This document shows, one piece after another, positions 7,778-16,448 of a stretch of 64,000 nt of DNA (the stretch's first letter is position 1; each line of letters starts with the position of its first letter). The notes beneath the pieces were generated by a model. It made no database searches. It was given only the letters and a program-made list of their open reading frames with translations, and was not told the DNA's origin. The DNA lies in the NCBI RefSeq assembly GCF_003096195.1, contig NZ_CP023004.1, forward strand, positions 1,654,501-1,718,500, in the 5' to 3' direction. The translations under genes and the position numbers were made by a program. This DNA comes from Ereboglobus luteus (GTDB taxonomy: Bacteria; Verrucomicrobiota; Verrucomicrobiia; Opitutales; Opitutaceae).

Positions 7778-9865
7778 ATGGATTCCCCGTTCGACTCCGA
7801 AGAAACCGACACACCCTTCAGCCCGCCGCCGCAACCCGCGCAGCCGGTCCGCCTTTCCACGTCCACTTTCTCCGCCATTCCGCAATCCGCCGTCCCCGCC
7901 ATCGACTTTCGCGCCTCGCTCAACGACGAGCAATACGCCGCCGTCACCGCCGAGCCCGGCCCGCTCCTCGTCCTCGCCGGCGCGGGTTCCGGCAAGACGC
8001 GCACGCTCACCTACCGCGTCGCCTACCTGCTCTCCAAGGGCGTGCGCCCGGGCGAGATTCTCCTGCTCACCTTCACCAACAAGGCCGCCAAGGAAATGCT
8101 CCACCGCGTCAACGACCTCACCGGCGTCGAGCCCAATCGCTTTTGGGGCGGCACGTTTCACTCCATCGGCCACCGCGCCTTGCGCATGTTTGGCGAGGAT
8201 ATCGGCCTGCCGAAAAACTTCACCATCCTCGACGCCGACGAAGCCGAATCGCTTCTCAAGCAAACCGTCGATGCCGAGAGCAAGGGCTTCTTCAAGGACA
8301 AGACCAACCCGAAACCCGGTCCGCTCTTCAACGTCATTTCCCTCTCGCGCAACACCCAGCTTCCGATTGGCGACACGATCGAAAAATACTTTCCCCAATA
8401 CAAGGACATCGCCTACCTCATCCCGCCCTTTGCCGTCGCCTATGAAAAAAAGAAGCGCGAGCAAAACGTCTGCGACTACGACGACCTCCTTGAATACTGG
8501 CTGCGGCTCCTTCAAAAATCACCCTCTGTCACCCAGTATTTTTCCGAGCGATTCCGGCACATTCTTGTCGACGAATACCAGGACACCAACACCGTGCAGG
8601 CGCAGATCGTTGACTGCATCGCCACGCATCATCGCGTGATGGCCGTGGGCGACGACGCGCAGTGCATCTACTCATGGCGCGGCGCGGATTTCGAAAACAT
8701 CGCGACATTTATGGACCGGCATCCCGGCACCGCCATCCACCGCATCGAAACCAATTACCGCTCCACGCCCGAAATACTCAATTTTGCCAATCGAATACTC
8801 GACGCCCAGCCCCACCGGCGGGCCGAGCTTGCAAAGGAGCTTCGCGCCGCCCGGGGGCACGGCATGCGCCCCCAAGTCGTCCAGACAATGGACGACCGCG
8901 AACAAGCCGATTTTGTCATTCGCCGCATTCGCTGCCTTGTTGACGAGGACGGCGTCTCCCCCTCGGAAATCGCCGTGCTCTACCGTTCGCACTTCGTGGC
9001 GATGGAAATGCAGCTCGCCCTTTCCCGCGCCGGCATGCCCTACCACATCACCAGCGGCGTGAAGTTTTTCGAGCGCCAGCACATCAAGGACATCGTCGCC
9101 TTCGTCCGCTTCGTCTACAACCCCGCTGACGAACTTGCATGGCAGCGCATCGCCTGCCTCCTCCCGAAAGTCGGCGAAAAAAGCGCGCAAAAAATCCACG
9201 CTGTCGCGCGCGAACACGCCGCGCTCATGCGGCAGGACTTGATCGCCGTCCTCGAAACCGACGACGTGAAAACCAAGGTGCCCAAGGGCGCGCTCGACGA
9301 CTGGCCGAGCTTCTGCGCCTCGCTCTCCGAAGTCGCCGAAACCATGCGCGCCGCGCCGCCCGCCAAGGCGTTCGACATGGCGGTCAACGGTTGGTATGGC
9401 GATTATCTCCGCGGCGCCTTTGCCGACTACATTGACCGCCTCGAGGAGTTGAAGGCGCTGGTCGGTTTCGCCTCGCGCTATGAAACGATGCAGGACCTCC
9501 TCGCGCAAATCGTGCTCCTCAACGGCGAGACAAGCGACCGTCAGGTCGATCCCGACGCCGAGGCGATCAAGCTCACCACCGTGCACCAGGCGAAAGGCTT
9601 GGAATACGATGTCGTGTTTGTGATTGGCGTTGCCGACGGCTATTTCCCCGGACGCCGTGCGATTGAGGACGGCGATGTCGAGGAAGAGCGCCGCCTCTTC
9701 TACGTCGCCTCCACGCGCGCGAAAAACGAATTGTATCTGTGTTATCCGAAAGTTGCGACCCGAGCCGGCCCCGGCGGCATGCTCCTCGAACCCAGCCGCT
9801 TCCTAAAAGAAATCGACGCCAGCCTCTACGACATCCTCAAGCCGCCCCGGCGGAGTTATTGGTAG
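7778..9865 (+). CDS. UvrD/Rep/PcrA-type superfamily 1 DNA helicase
   Basis: 695 aa. ATP-dependent 3'-5' DNA helicase of superfamily 1A. Visible motifs in order: Walker A GAGSGKT (68-74), motif Ia TFTNKAAKEM, motif II DEYQD (265-269), motif III VGDDAQCIYSWRGA, motif IV region ETNYRST, motif V VHQAKGLEYDVV, and motif VI RRLFYVASTRAK. The first about 40 residues are a Pro/Ser-rich extension before the conserved LNDEQ. No nuclease domain is fused, so repair or replication-restart function is more likely than RecB-like recombination. Transcribed divergently from the DUF3592-like gene, with about 120 bp between. Confidence 0.93.
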   Translation: MDSPFDSEETDTPFSPPPQPAQPVRLSTSTFSAIPQSAVPAIDFRASLNDEQYAAVTAEPGPLLVLAGAGSGKTRTLTYRVAYLLSKGVRPGEILLLTFTNKAAKEMLHRVNDLTGVEPNRFWGGTFHSIGHRALRMFGEDIGLPKNFTILDADEAESLLKQTVDAESKGFFKDKTNPKPGPLFNVISLSRNTQLPIGDTIEKYFPQYKDIAYLIPPFAVAYEKKKREQNVCDYDDLLEYWLRLLQKSPSVTQYFSERFRHILVDEYQDTNTVQAQIVDCIATHHRVMAVGDDAQCIYSWRGADFENIATFMDRHPGTAIHRIETNYRSTPEILNFANRILDAQPHRRAELAKELRAARGHGMRPQVVQTMDDREQADFVIRRIRCLVDEDGVSPSEIAVLYRSHFVAMEMQLALSRAGMPYHITSGVKFFERQHIKDIVAFVRFVYNPADELAWQRIACLLPKVGEKSAQKIHAVAREHAALMRQDLIAVLETDDVKTKVPKGALDDWPSFCASLSEVAETMRAAPPAKAFDMAVNGWYGDYLRGAFADYIDRLEELKALVGFASRYETMQDLLAQIVLLNGETSDRQVDPDAEAIKLTTVHQAKGLEYDVVFVIGVADGYFPGRRAIEDGDVEEERRLFYVASTRAKNELYLCYPKVATRAGPGGMLLEPSRFLKEIDASLYDILKPPRRSYW

Positions 9866-10117
9866 GGGGGAGCGAAAGAGTTGAGGAAATGTGATGTGCG
9901 AAAAGGAATGAGCAGAATAGCGGAAGAAAGTGAGATATTAGGGAAAATCGTTCTTCCGTTAGTAAGCCAACATCCGAGGATTTCACGATCTGCTTAGAAA
10001 GGATTTGAAACTCGGTTTTTATCTAAAAAACTTTTGCTAAAACCAACGAAGTTCCTTCACTTTGAATCGAACACCCAAATAACCACCCTAGCTGCAGAAG
10101 AAGGAAAACCTCAATCA

Positions 10118-11317
10118 ATGGCCGACGATACTTCACTGTTTTCAGCATCCGAACCCGCTCTCGGTTATTTATATCAAATCCGTTATGCGTTGTTGGAGAT
10201 TCTTCGTCAACCTGAGGAAATCGCCTGCTATATTGAAAAAGATGACGATGTTGATTTTACAGATCCAGAGGAAGGTCGCATACTGGCTTCGCTTAAACAT
10301 AAAGCTCCGGGCGATACGCTCACCGATTTATCGCCGGATTTTTGGAAATCAGTGCGCATTTGGCTGACCGACTACCTGAAGGATAAGAATTTGATAATCC
10401 CGACCCGTTATTTTCTGGTTACCACCGGGCAAGTGCAGATTGGGTCACTGTTGGCCGCATTTTTGCCGAGTGCAAAAACACCCGACGATCTCCTTTCCCG
10501 GATCAAAGCGACGCTTTCCCGCTCTACATCAAAAACGATAAATAAGACTAGCGATCTACTGGCCACACTTCCCAAGGATAAATGGAAATCCTTCTTTTCT
10601 CGGATTACCATTTTCGATCATCAAGAGAGGATATGTGATATTCCCGCATTAATAATGGATCGTTTCCGCTCTGTGCGGACACGATTTCGCCGTCCAGTAT
10701 ATGAACGTTTGGAGGGATGGTGGTATAACCAATGTATTGATCTCCTGACTGCTGAGCGAAAAGAGCCCTTTTACGGTAGAGAAGTGTCCGAGAGGCTTAG
10801 CTCTTTCTCAGAACAATTTCGCGACGACAACCTCCCCATCGATTTCGAAAGAGCCGAACCCAAGGATGGAGTTCATCCCGACTCTGATGATCGTTACTTC
10901 GTCAAGCAACTGCGAGCGATCGGCCTCAGATCTGATCGCATCACCAGAGCTATTCTAGACTATTACCGTGCCTCCGAACAAAGAAGCGCTTGGCTGCGAG
11001 AAAACGCGACTCTTGATGGAGAGGTTGAACGATATGAAGAACGTCTTGTGGATGAGTGGGCACGCATTCGTGAGATAATTTTCGAGGACTTAAGCAGCGA
11101 TGCGCCTGAAGAAATCCTTCAACAATCAGGCAGGAAGCTCCTAAACGATCTTTCAACGCGGGATCATCCCAATCTCCGCATTCGTCGAGATGTTACGGCG
11201 AGCTTCGTTGCAATCGGAAGCTACCACATTTTGGCAAATGACGAGCGCCCGCGGGTGCACTGGCATCCTCGCTTTACCGAACGGATCGCTGAGATTTTCC
11301 ACGGAGGGAAAGCATGA
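10118..11317 (+). CDS. ABC-three-component (ABC-3C) system effector: nuclease-like domain plus ABC-3C C-terminal domain
   Basis: 399 aa from the ATG at 10118 (AAGG at 10101-10104 upstream); a TTG 84 bp earlier is in frame but less likely. Residues about 10-130 look like a PD-(D/E)xK-type domain of the kind at the N-terminus of many ABC-3C and CBASS effectors: ALGYLYQIRYAL, then an acidic stretch (Glu40, Asp42-44, Asp46), then LASLKHK with Lys60 at the catalytic-lysine position. The usual Gln of the QxK motif is Ser58 here. The C-terminal third ends in SYHILANDERPRVHWHP, typical of the ABC-3C C-terminal domain that links effector to ATPase. First gene of a four-gene operon overlapping the next by 4 bp. 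More A+T-rich than neighbours. Confidence 0.82.
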   Translation: MADDTSLFSASEPALGYLYQIRYALLEILRQPEEIACYIEKDDDVDFTDPEEGRILASLKHKAPGDTLTDLSPDFWKSVRIWLTDYLKDKNLIIPTRYFLVTTGQVQIGSLLAAFLPSAKTPDDLLSRIKATLSRSTSKTINKTSDLLATLPKDKWKSFFSRITIFDHQERICDIPALIMDRFRSVRTRFRRPVYERLEGWWYNQCIDLLTAERKEPFYGREVSERLSSFSEQFRDDNLPIDFERAEPKDGVHPDSDDRYFVKQLRAIGLRSDRITRAILDYYRASEQRSAWLRENATLDGEVERYEERLVDEWARIREIIFEDLSSDAPEEILQQSGRKLLNDLSTRDHPNLRIRRDVTASFVAIGSYHILANDERPRVHWHPRFTERIAEIFHGGKA

Positions 11318-11802
11318 AAACGTGGAGCCAGCGACCTCGAGAAATTCGTAATCTCTTCAACCCCGCATTTTGCGGTTTGGTTTTAGCCAGAGCGATTGAA
11401 GGATTCACTGCTGAAGGAAAGCGATCCATGCCATTTTCCCTCACCTTACTGATCCTTCCGCTGTCCCTTCACCAACGCACCCGTGGCATACTGAAGGACG
11501 CTAATCGATCTTATCTTACGAGCATTCTACAAGAACATCCGGAGATACGTGTTGATCTGGCTCAAAGAGTTTACGGCCTATTTCCTTACACGATGGAAGC
11601 TTTTGCCTACCTTGCGACCTATGGAGTTATAGAGGCCGACAACGACGGAGGAATTACCGTGCGAGAAGGTCGAGTGAAAAAAGTAATCTCCGGCTCACAA
11701 GAAACCAAAGACTGTCAAACCGTGGCTCGCGCATTAGGCGGAAAGTTCGCTCGGATAAATGATCGTGCAACCATTTACACAACACTGGGAATCAGACCAT
11801 GA
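11314..11802 (+). CDS. ABC-three-component system middle component
   Basis: 162 aa. Small alpha-helical protein with the features I associate with the ABC-3C middle component (MC6-like): N-terminal WSQRPREIRNLFNPAFCG, then a helical core containing MPFSLTLLILPLSLH, and a C-terminal winged-helix-like part. In this system class (Krishnan, Burroughs, Iyer and Aravind) the middle component is thought to join the ATPase to the effector. It overlaps the effector stop and the ATPase start by 4 bp each (both ATGA), so it is co-translated. No catalytic motif. Confidence 0.78.
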   Translation: MKTWSQRPREIRNLFNPAFCGLVLARAIEGFTAEGKRSMPFSLTLLILPLSLHQRTRGILKDANRSYLTSILQEHPEIRVDLAQRVYGLFPYTMEAFAYLATYGVIEADNDGGITVREGRVKKVISGSQETKDCQTVARALGGKFARINDRATIYTTLGIRP

Positions 11803-13736
11803 ATATACGTGATATCATAATCTACAGTCACTCTGGGGCCATTAGAAAAATCTCTTTTAAAGTTCACGGCTTGAACATCATCACCGGCCGTTCATCGACT
11901 GGCAAATCGGCACTCTCGGAGATTGTCGAATATTGCATGGGACGGAGCGATTTTAACATTCCTGAAGGTCCCATTCGGGATAAAGTTGCCTGGTATGCCG
12001 TCATTTTTCAGTTTGCCGGTGAGCAAGTGTTCATCGGCAAACCAGCACCTGCGGCCAATGCGGCAAGTTGCTCCAGAGCGATGATCCTCCGCGGAGCGGC
12101 GATTGAGCCGCCTCCACATGAAGAGTTGCAACAAAATGCTGATGACGATACCGTTAGTTCCTTGCTGTCGGAGTTGCTTGGAATACCCGTGGTAAAGACC
12201 GACGTTCCTGAGAAACAGAGTCGGGACTCCTACTTCGCATCAATCAAACACACCCTATTCTATCTTTTTCAAAAGCAAGGACTCATCGCCAACAAAGAGC
12301 AGCTTTTTTATAGGCAAAATGAGCCATTTATGCCGCAGGCAATTAAGGATACGCTTCCCATCCTGCTGGGCCTAGCAGCGGACAATCGACTAGAAACGGA
12401 TCAGCAACTCAGAATTGCCCGTCGAGACCTCAAGATCGCACAAAAGCAATTAACTGAGGCTGAGCAATTCAGTGAACAACTCAATATACGGGCGATCTCG
12501 CTTATTTCGGAAGCGCAGCAGGTTGGTATTTTGGCCCGTCGACCACCGCCTGAAAATTCCATTGAAGCGTTAGAGATTCTCACTGCCATTACACAGTGGA
12601 AGCCTACCGCAGTCCCCGAGGAGGACACCCATAGAATCGCAGCGTTGGAGGATGAAATCGCCGTTCTGCGAAAAGCGAGAGCCGGTGTCAGTGAGACGCT
12701 ACGGGCAACTCAACTGTTTGTCGATAAAGAGGCTGGATTTACCAACGAAGCAAACGAGCAAAAAAAACGGCTGGAATCCATCCGCGCATTACCTGAGAAT
12801 CCTGATACCGGAGAATGGCAATGGCCCTTTGCCCCTCAAAATATTGGACTCAATACACCGATTGGGACCGCATTGCTTCGCGAACTTAAGTCGTTAGATC
12901 AAGAGCTTAGCACCGTTCAGGGAGAAAAACCGCATTTAGAGCGTTATACTCTCCAAGTGAGGGCGCGGAACGATGAGCTGAATAAGCAGTTGAATAGTAA
13001 AAATGAAGCTCTCGCGGCGGCTATTGCGGCCAATGCTGCCATCGCAGAAATGGGAAATCGAAATGCGGCGGCAGCAAGAATCGTGGGACGCGTAAGCCTA
13101 TTTCTGGAAACGTATCATCCCGACGATGATCTCACACGGTTGAACACACGGGTGGATGAACTGCAGGAAATCGTAAAACGCTTGGAAGCCGCCAACGGAA
13201 TGGATGACAGTGCGGAGCGCCTCGCATCTACAATCAATATCATCTCGAACCGTATCGGGCACTACGTGAATGAACTAGAGGCCGAGTTTTCAGAGTTTCC
13301 GTTTCGTTTTGACTTCGCGCATCTGACAGTGGTTGCAGACCGTCCTGATCGTCCGGTTCCCATGAGTAAAACTGGGGGCGGAGCTAATCATCTGGCCTAC
13401 CATTTGGGAACTCTGCTAGCACTGCATCACTTTGCGACGAATAATCACAAGCCTATGCCATCATTCCTCTTTTTGGATCAACCGACACAAGTATATTTCC
13501 CCTCCGAGCAAGTTTACAAATCGGCAGCGGGAACGATTGAAGAGACGGAGCGTGACTCAGACTTGGAGAAAGTGCGAAAGCTATTTTCCATGCTTTACAA
13601 GTTTGCCACTAATGAGGTGCCGGGCTTCCAGATAATCGTTACAGAGCATGCAAATCTTCGCGACCAGTGGTTTCAAGAAGCCATTGTCGAAACTCCTTGG
13701 ACTAAACCGCCGGCCTTGGTTCCTAGCGATTGGTAA
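11799..13736 (+). CDS. DUF3732-type SMC-like ABC ATPase of an ABC-three-component system
   Basis: 645 aa. SMC/Rad50-like plan: Walker A GRSSTGKS (30-37) at the N-terminus, a long coiled-coil middle (about 195-490) broken by a non-helical patch, then the C-terminal half-site with the signature-like loop KTGGG (524-528), Walker B FLFLDQP (556-562) and switch region IVTEH. Asp560 is followed by Gln561 where most ABC ATPases have the catalytic Glu; my recollection is that DUF3732 proteins share this DQP-x-QVYFP sequence. Its operon partners identify it as the ATPase of a conflict system, not RecN. No membrane segment. Confidence 0.88.
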   Translation: MNIRDIIIYSHSGAIRKISFKVHGLNIITGRSSTGKSALSEIVEYCMGRSDFNIPEGPIRDKVAWYAVIFQFAGEQVFIGKPAPAANAASCSRAMILRGAAIEPPPHEELQQNADDDTVSSLLSELLGIPVVKTDVPEKQSRDSYFASIKHTLFYLFQKQGLIANKEQLFYRQNEPFMPQAIKDTLPILLGLAADNRLETDQQLRIARRDLKIAQKQLTEAEQFSEQLNIRAISLISEAQQVGILARRPPPENSIEALEILTAITQWKPTAVPEEDTHRIAALEDEIAVLRKARAGVSETLRATQLFVDKEAGFTNEANEQKKRLESIRALPENPDTGEWQWPFAPQNIGLNTPIGTALLRELKSLDQELSTVQGEKPHLERYTLQVRARNDELNKQLNSKNEALAAAIAANAAIAEMGNRNAAAARIVGRVSLFLETYHPDDDLTRLNTRVDELQEIVKRLEAANGMDDSAERLASTINIISNRIGHYVNELEAEFSEFPFRFDFAHLTVVADRPDRPVPMSKTGGGANHLAYHLGTLLALHHFATNNHKPMPSFLFLDQPTQVYFPSEQVYKSAAGTIEETERDSDLEKVRKLFSMLYKFATNEVPGFQIIVTEHANLRDQWFQEAIVETPWTKPPALVPSDW

Positions 13737-13742
13737 ATCATC

Positions 13743-14966
13743 ATGCTTCGGATTCTCCAAAACGATGGACGACGCAACCATGGTCAGCTTTTGAAGAACT
13801 GGTTCACCGGTAGTTCGGATGTTTTTATAGCTGTAGCCTTTCTCAAGGCTACTGGCTGGCGAGTCCTTGCAGAGAACATAGAATCGTTTCTTGGGCGTGG
13901 GGGGCGGATGCGTCTGTTGGTCGGCACCGACTTTTACCTTACCGAACCTGCTCCTCTGCGTGAATTATTCACCCTTGGCACGGAATTCCCGGCGCTTGAT
14001 TGGCGGTTGGTTGATTCGGTAGCCACATCCACTTTTCACCCCAAATACTATCGTTTCAGATCAGAAAAATGGCTTTGGGTGATGACTGGATCGGCTAATC
14101 TTACCGCAGGGGGACTCACCCACAACATCGAGACATCGGTAATTATCGAGGATGGAATTGATGGGGCGCTGGCGAAAGAGTGCGAGAAGGCAGAGGCGGC
14201 GCTTTGGTCACATCCGCGCAATCGGCTGCCGAACGAGGTGCTTATTGGTTCCTATGCGGCTGCATTTAATGTGGCCCGACAATGTGCCGAAGATGCACGT
14301 GATCGTGCAGAAAAAACATTGATGCATCAACCGAAGGTAGAGGGTAAACGACTCGAAGATGAACTCGCTGCCTATCGAGGCAACCAAAAGCATCAGGCAG
14401 ACTTACGTAGTAGGCACTCAAACTATATGGAGGCGATGCGATTGATTCGCAATCTTCTCTCTGAACGAGAGCCCGCATTCGAGAGTTTTGCGGCAATTTA
14501 TGGGAAGCTGGTGGGCGAGCGTCAGGGCGATAAGCTTTGGCATTCGGGGAGTGTATACCGGAGCAAAACCAAGGTGCTTAACCAATGGCAGGAAGTGATG
14601 TCGATGTTGCGCGAGATCGAGAGCAGTGTGAAGTTGGCTCCGGCGAAAATGTATACCATGGGTGAAACATGGATAAAAAAGATACATGGCATTGGGCCGA
14701 ACATCTTCACAGAATTCTGCCACACTCTTGATCCGAAACGGTTCTCGCCCCTGAACAACAACCCTGTGACCAGTTTACGTTGGCTCGGTGTCGATTATTT
14801 TCCACATCCGTCTGCCTTCAACCCTGAAGACTATGGTCGTTTCTGTCGATGCATGGATCGATTGCGTGAGCGCTGCGACCTCGCCAACCTCGGCGAGGCA
14901 GATCATTTTTTAAATTTTATATATTGGCGTCATAAGGACGAAGCAGAAGATGTCCCCGCTAACTGA
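13743..14966 (+). CDS. PLD-superfamily nuclease-like protein with a helix-hairpin-helix-like C-terminus
   Basis: 407 aa, starting 6 bp after the ABC ATPase stop. The N-terminal half is like the HKD-family nucleases: a predicted strand-helix core with VAFLKATGW and LLVGTDF, then His99-Pro-Lys101 and GSANLTAGG (116-124). This is one HxK...GSxN motif; the Asp normally four residues after the Lys is Arg106. PLD nucleases of this kind usually dimerise to form one active site. A charged helical linker follows (about 180-300), then IKKIHGIGPNIFTEF (about 310-325), which resembles a DNA-binding helix-hairpin-helix. Likely a second effector or DNA-processing subunit of the ABC-3C operon. Confidence 0.78.
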   Translation: MLRILQNDGRRNHGQLLKNWFTGSSDVFIAVAFLKATGWRVLAENIESFLGRGGRMRLLVGTDFYLTEPAPLRELFTLGTEFPALDWRLVDSVATSTFHPKYYRFRSEKWLWVMTGSANLTAGGLTHNIETSVIIEDGIDGALAKECEKAEAALWSHPRNRLPNEVLIGSYAAAFNVARQCAEDARDRAEKTLMHQPKVEGKRLEDELAAYRGNQKHQADLRSRHSNYMEAMRLIRNLLSEREPAFESFAAIYGKLVGERQGDKLWHSGSVYRSKTKVLNQWQEVMSMLREIESSVKLAPAKMYTMGETWIKKIHGIGPNIFTEFCHTLDPKRFSPLNNNPVTSLRWLGVDYFPHPSAFNPEDYGRFCRCMDRLRERCDLANLGEADHFLNFIYWRHKDEAEDVPAN

Positions 14967-15073
14967 TCTCCCAAGCGTCGAGGTAGAAGAGGGTGGATTG
15001 TCACGATCATTCGTGTAATCGAACAACCTAAAAAGCTGGCAGTTGACTGGAGCAAGTAAGCGACGAATAGCAC

Positions 15074-15691
15074 TCACCGCCACCAGCGTTGGTTTTCTTT
15101 GCGGCGTTGGGTGGCTTCCTCGGATTCGGTGAAGAGGATAGGGGCGTCGGGGCGGGAGTCGTCGCGGATTACGGGGCGCGTGGGGCGGTCGATCATTCGG
15201 TAATAATAGGTGCCATCGTCGTCGTTGCCTCCGATGCGGAAGACTTCGACGAAGACGGAATATTTGTTGTCGGCCGGGTTCCAGAAAACCACCTGCGTGG
15301 TGTTGTATTCCCACATGGCGTTGACCGACCATTGACGGAAAATCGCGTCCATCACCAGAAGGCTCATGTATCGGGCGTTTTCGGGCGGGGGAGGGGTGTC
15401 GGATGGTTTGGGTGTGTCGCTGCCGGAGGCGGTGGCGTCCGGTGCGGGAGATTGCTGGTCGGTTGCGGCGGTGTCGGTTGGTTGCGCGGTGCCGGAGGTT
15501 GCCGAGCCGGAGCTCTGTGTTCCTGAAGGGGCGGATGGTTGCTCTTTTTCGGGACGATTCAGGTAATCGCTGACTGTGTAGAAGGTGAGCGCGCCGAGAA
15601 TAAAACCGACCATGATCCACGAGGGAATTTTCGAGGCCTTTTCGCGCGGCGAGCGCAGGTCTTCTTCGGTGTTATTGTCGGGTTCGGACAT
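15074..15691 (-). CDS. Single-pass membrane protein, hypothetical
   Basis: 205 aa. A charged cytoplasmic N-terminus, one membrane helix at about residues 24-41 (SWIMVGFILGALTFYTVSDY), a Pro/Ser/Thr/Ala/Gly-rich linker (about 46-100) and a conserved-looking C-terminal domain of about 100 residues with many aromatic residues (FRQWSVNAMWEYNTTQVVFW). I do not recognise the family. GC-rich codon use marks the return to backbone sequence after the ABC-3C island. It faces that island convergently. Confidence 0.6.
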   Translation of the reverse strand: MSEPDNNTEEDLRSPREKASKIPSWIMVGFILGALTFYTVSDYLNRPEKEQPSAPSGTQSSGSATSGTAQPTDTAATDQQSPAPDATASGSDTPKPSDTPPPPENARYMSLLVMDAIFRQWSVNAMWEYNTTQVVFWNPADNKYSVFVEVFRIGGNDDDGTYYYRMIDRPTRPVIRDDSRPDAPILFTESEEATQRRKENQRWWR

Positions 15692-15697
15692 ATGAAA

Positions 15698-15878
<181 letters not shown>

Positions 15879-15883
15879 GCGTG

Positions 15884-16345
15884 TCACGCGCGCACCAGCA
15901 CCGCGACGGCCATGGCGACGGTGTGGGTGTGCGAGAGGGTGATGAGGACATGCGTCGCGCCGACGCGGGTGAGGAGGTCGCGGGCTTTTTCGTCGAGCTG
16001 CACGAGCGGTTCCTGGCGCGTGCCGTGATAGACGGAGACGGAGTGCCAGCCGATTTCGGCGCCGATGCCGGTGGTGAAGGCCTTGGCGACGGCTTCCTTG
16101 GCGGCGAAGCGCGCGGCGAGGTGCTGGTGCGGATCGCCCATGCCCATGCAGTAGGCGATTTCGCTCGGCGTGTAAACGCGCTCGAGAAAACGGTCGCCCT
16201 GTCGCTCGTGCACGGCGCGGATGCGCTCGATGTCGATCACATCGGCGCCGAGCCCCACGAGCACTCCGCCTTGCGGCATGTCGGGGAAGGGGACGTGCGG
16301 GCCGGGCTGCGGGCGTTCGCGAAGGGCGTTAAGATCAGTGTCCAT
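15884..16345 (-). CDS. acpS: Holo-[acyl-carrier-protein] synthase
   Basis: 153 aa. Transfers 4'-phosphopantetheine from CoA to a serine of acyl carrier protein (EC 2.7.8.7). The AcpS signature is intact: GLGADVIDIERI with the metal-binding Asp35, FLERVYTPSEIAYC, and RFAAKEAVAKAF with Glu84. The usual protein is about 120-130 aa, starting just before VGLGAD, so the first about 28 residues are an extension or the true start is the GTG around residue 28. It lies downstream of pdxJ in the same direction, the same order as in E. coli. Confidence 0.92.
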   Translation of the reverse strand: MDTDLNALRERPQPGPHVPFPDMPQGGVLVGLGADVIDIERIRAVHERQGDRFLERVYTPSEIAYCMGMGDPHQHLAARFAAKEAVAKAFTTGIGAEIGWHSVSVYHGTRQEPLVQLDEKARDLLTRVGATHVLITLSHTHTVAMAVAVLVRA

Positions 16346-16364
16346 GGGAATTTTTTAAGCCAAT

Positions 16365-16440
16365 GGCCGCAAAGAGGCGCAAAAAAATATCAGCGAAACA
16401 GGAGGCTTTTCTTTGCGCATTTTTGGGCCTTTTTGTGGCT
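16365..16440. repeat. Imperfect inverted repeat between pdxJ and acpS
   Basis: Left arm GGCCGCAAAGAGGCGCAAAA (from 16365) and right arm containing CTTTGCGC and GGCCTTTTTGTGGCT (to 16440) are partly complementary, with A/T-rich runs. It fills most of the 103-bp pdxJ-acpS gap. It could fold in the transcript or be a small interspersed element. Confidence 0.45.
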
Positions 16441-16448
16441 AATATTTC

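Noticed and set aside
10034-10117. Upstream TTG start for the ABC-3C effector
   Set aside because: The extra 28 residues are not conserved-looking and the ATG at 10118 starts a typical N-terminus; AAGG lies upstream of it.
11799-13736. RecN or Rad50 DNA-repair ATPase
   Set aside because: Coiled-coil ABC plan is shared, but the DQP-type Walker B and the overlapping middle-component and effector genes point to the ABC-3C class.
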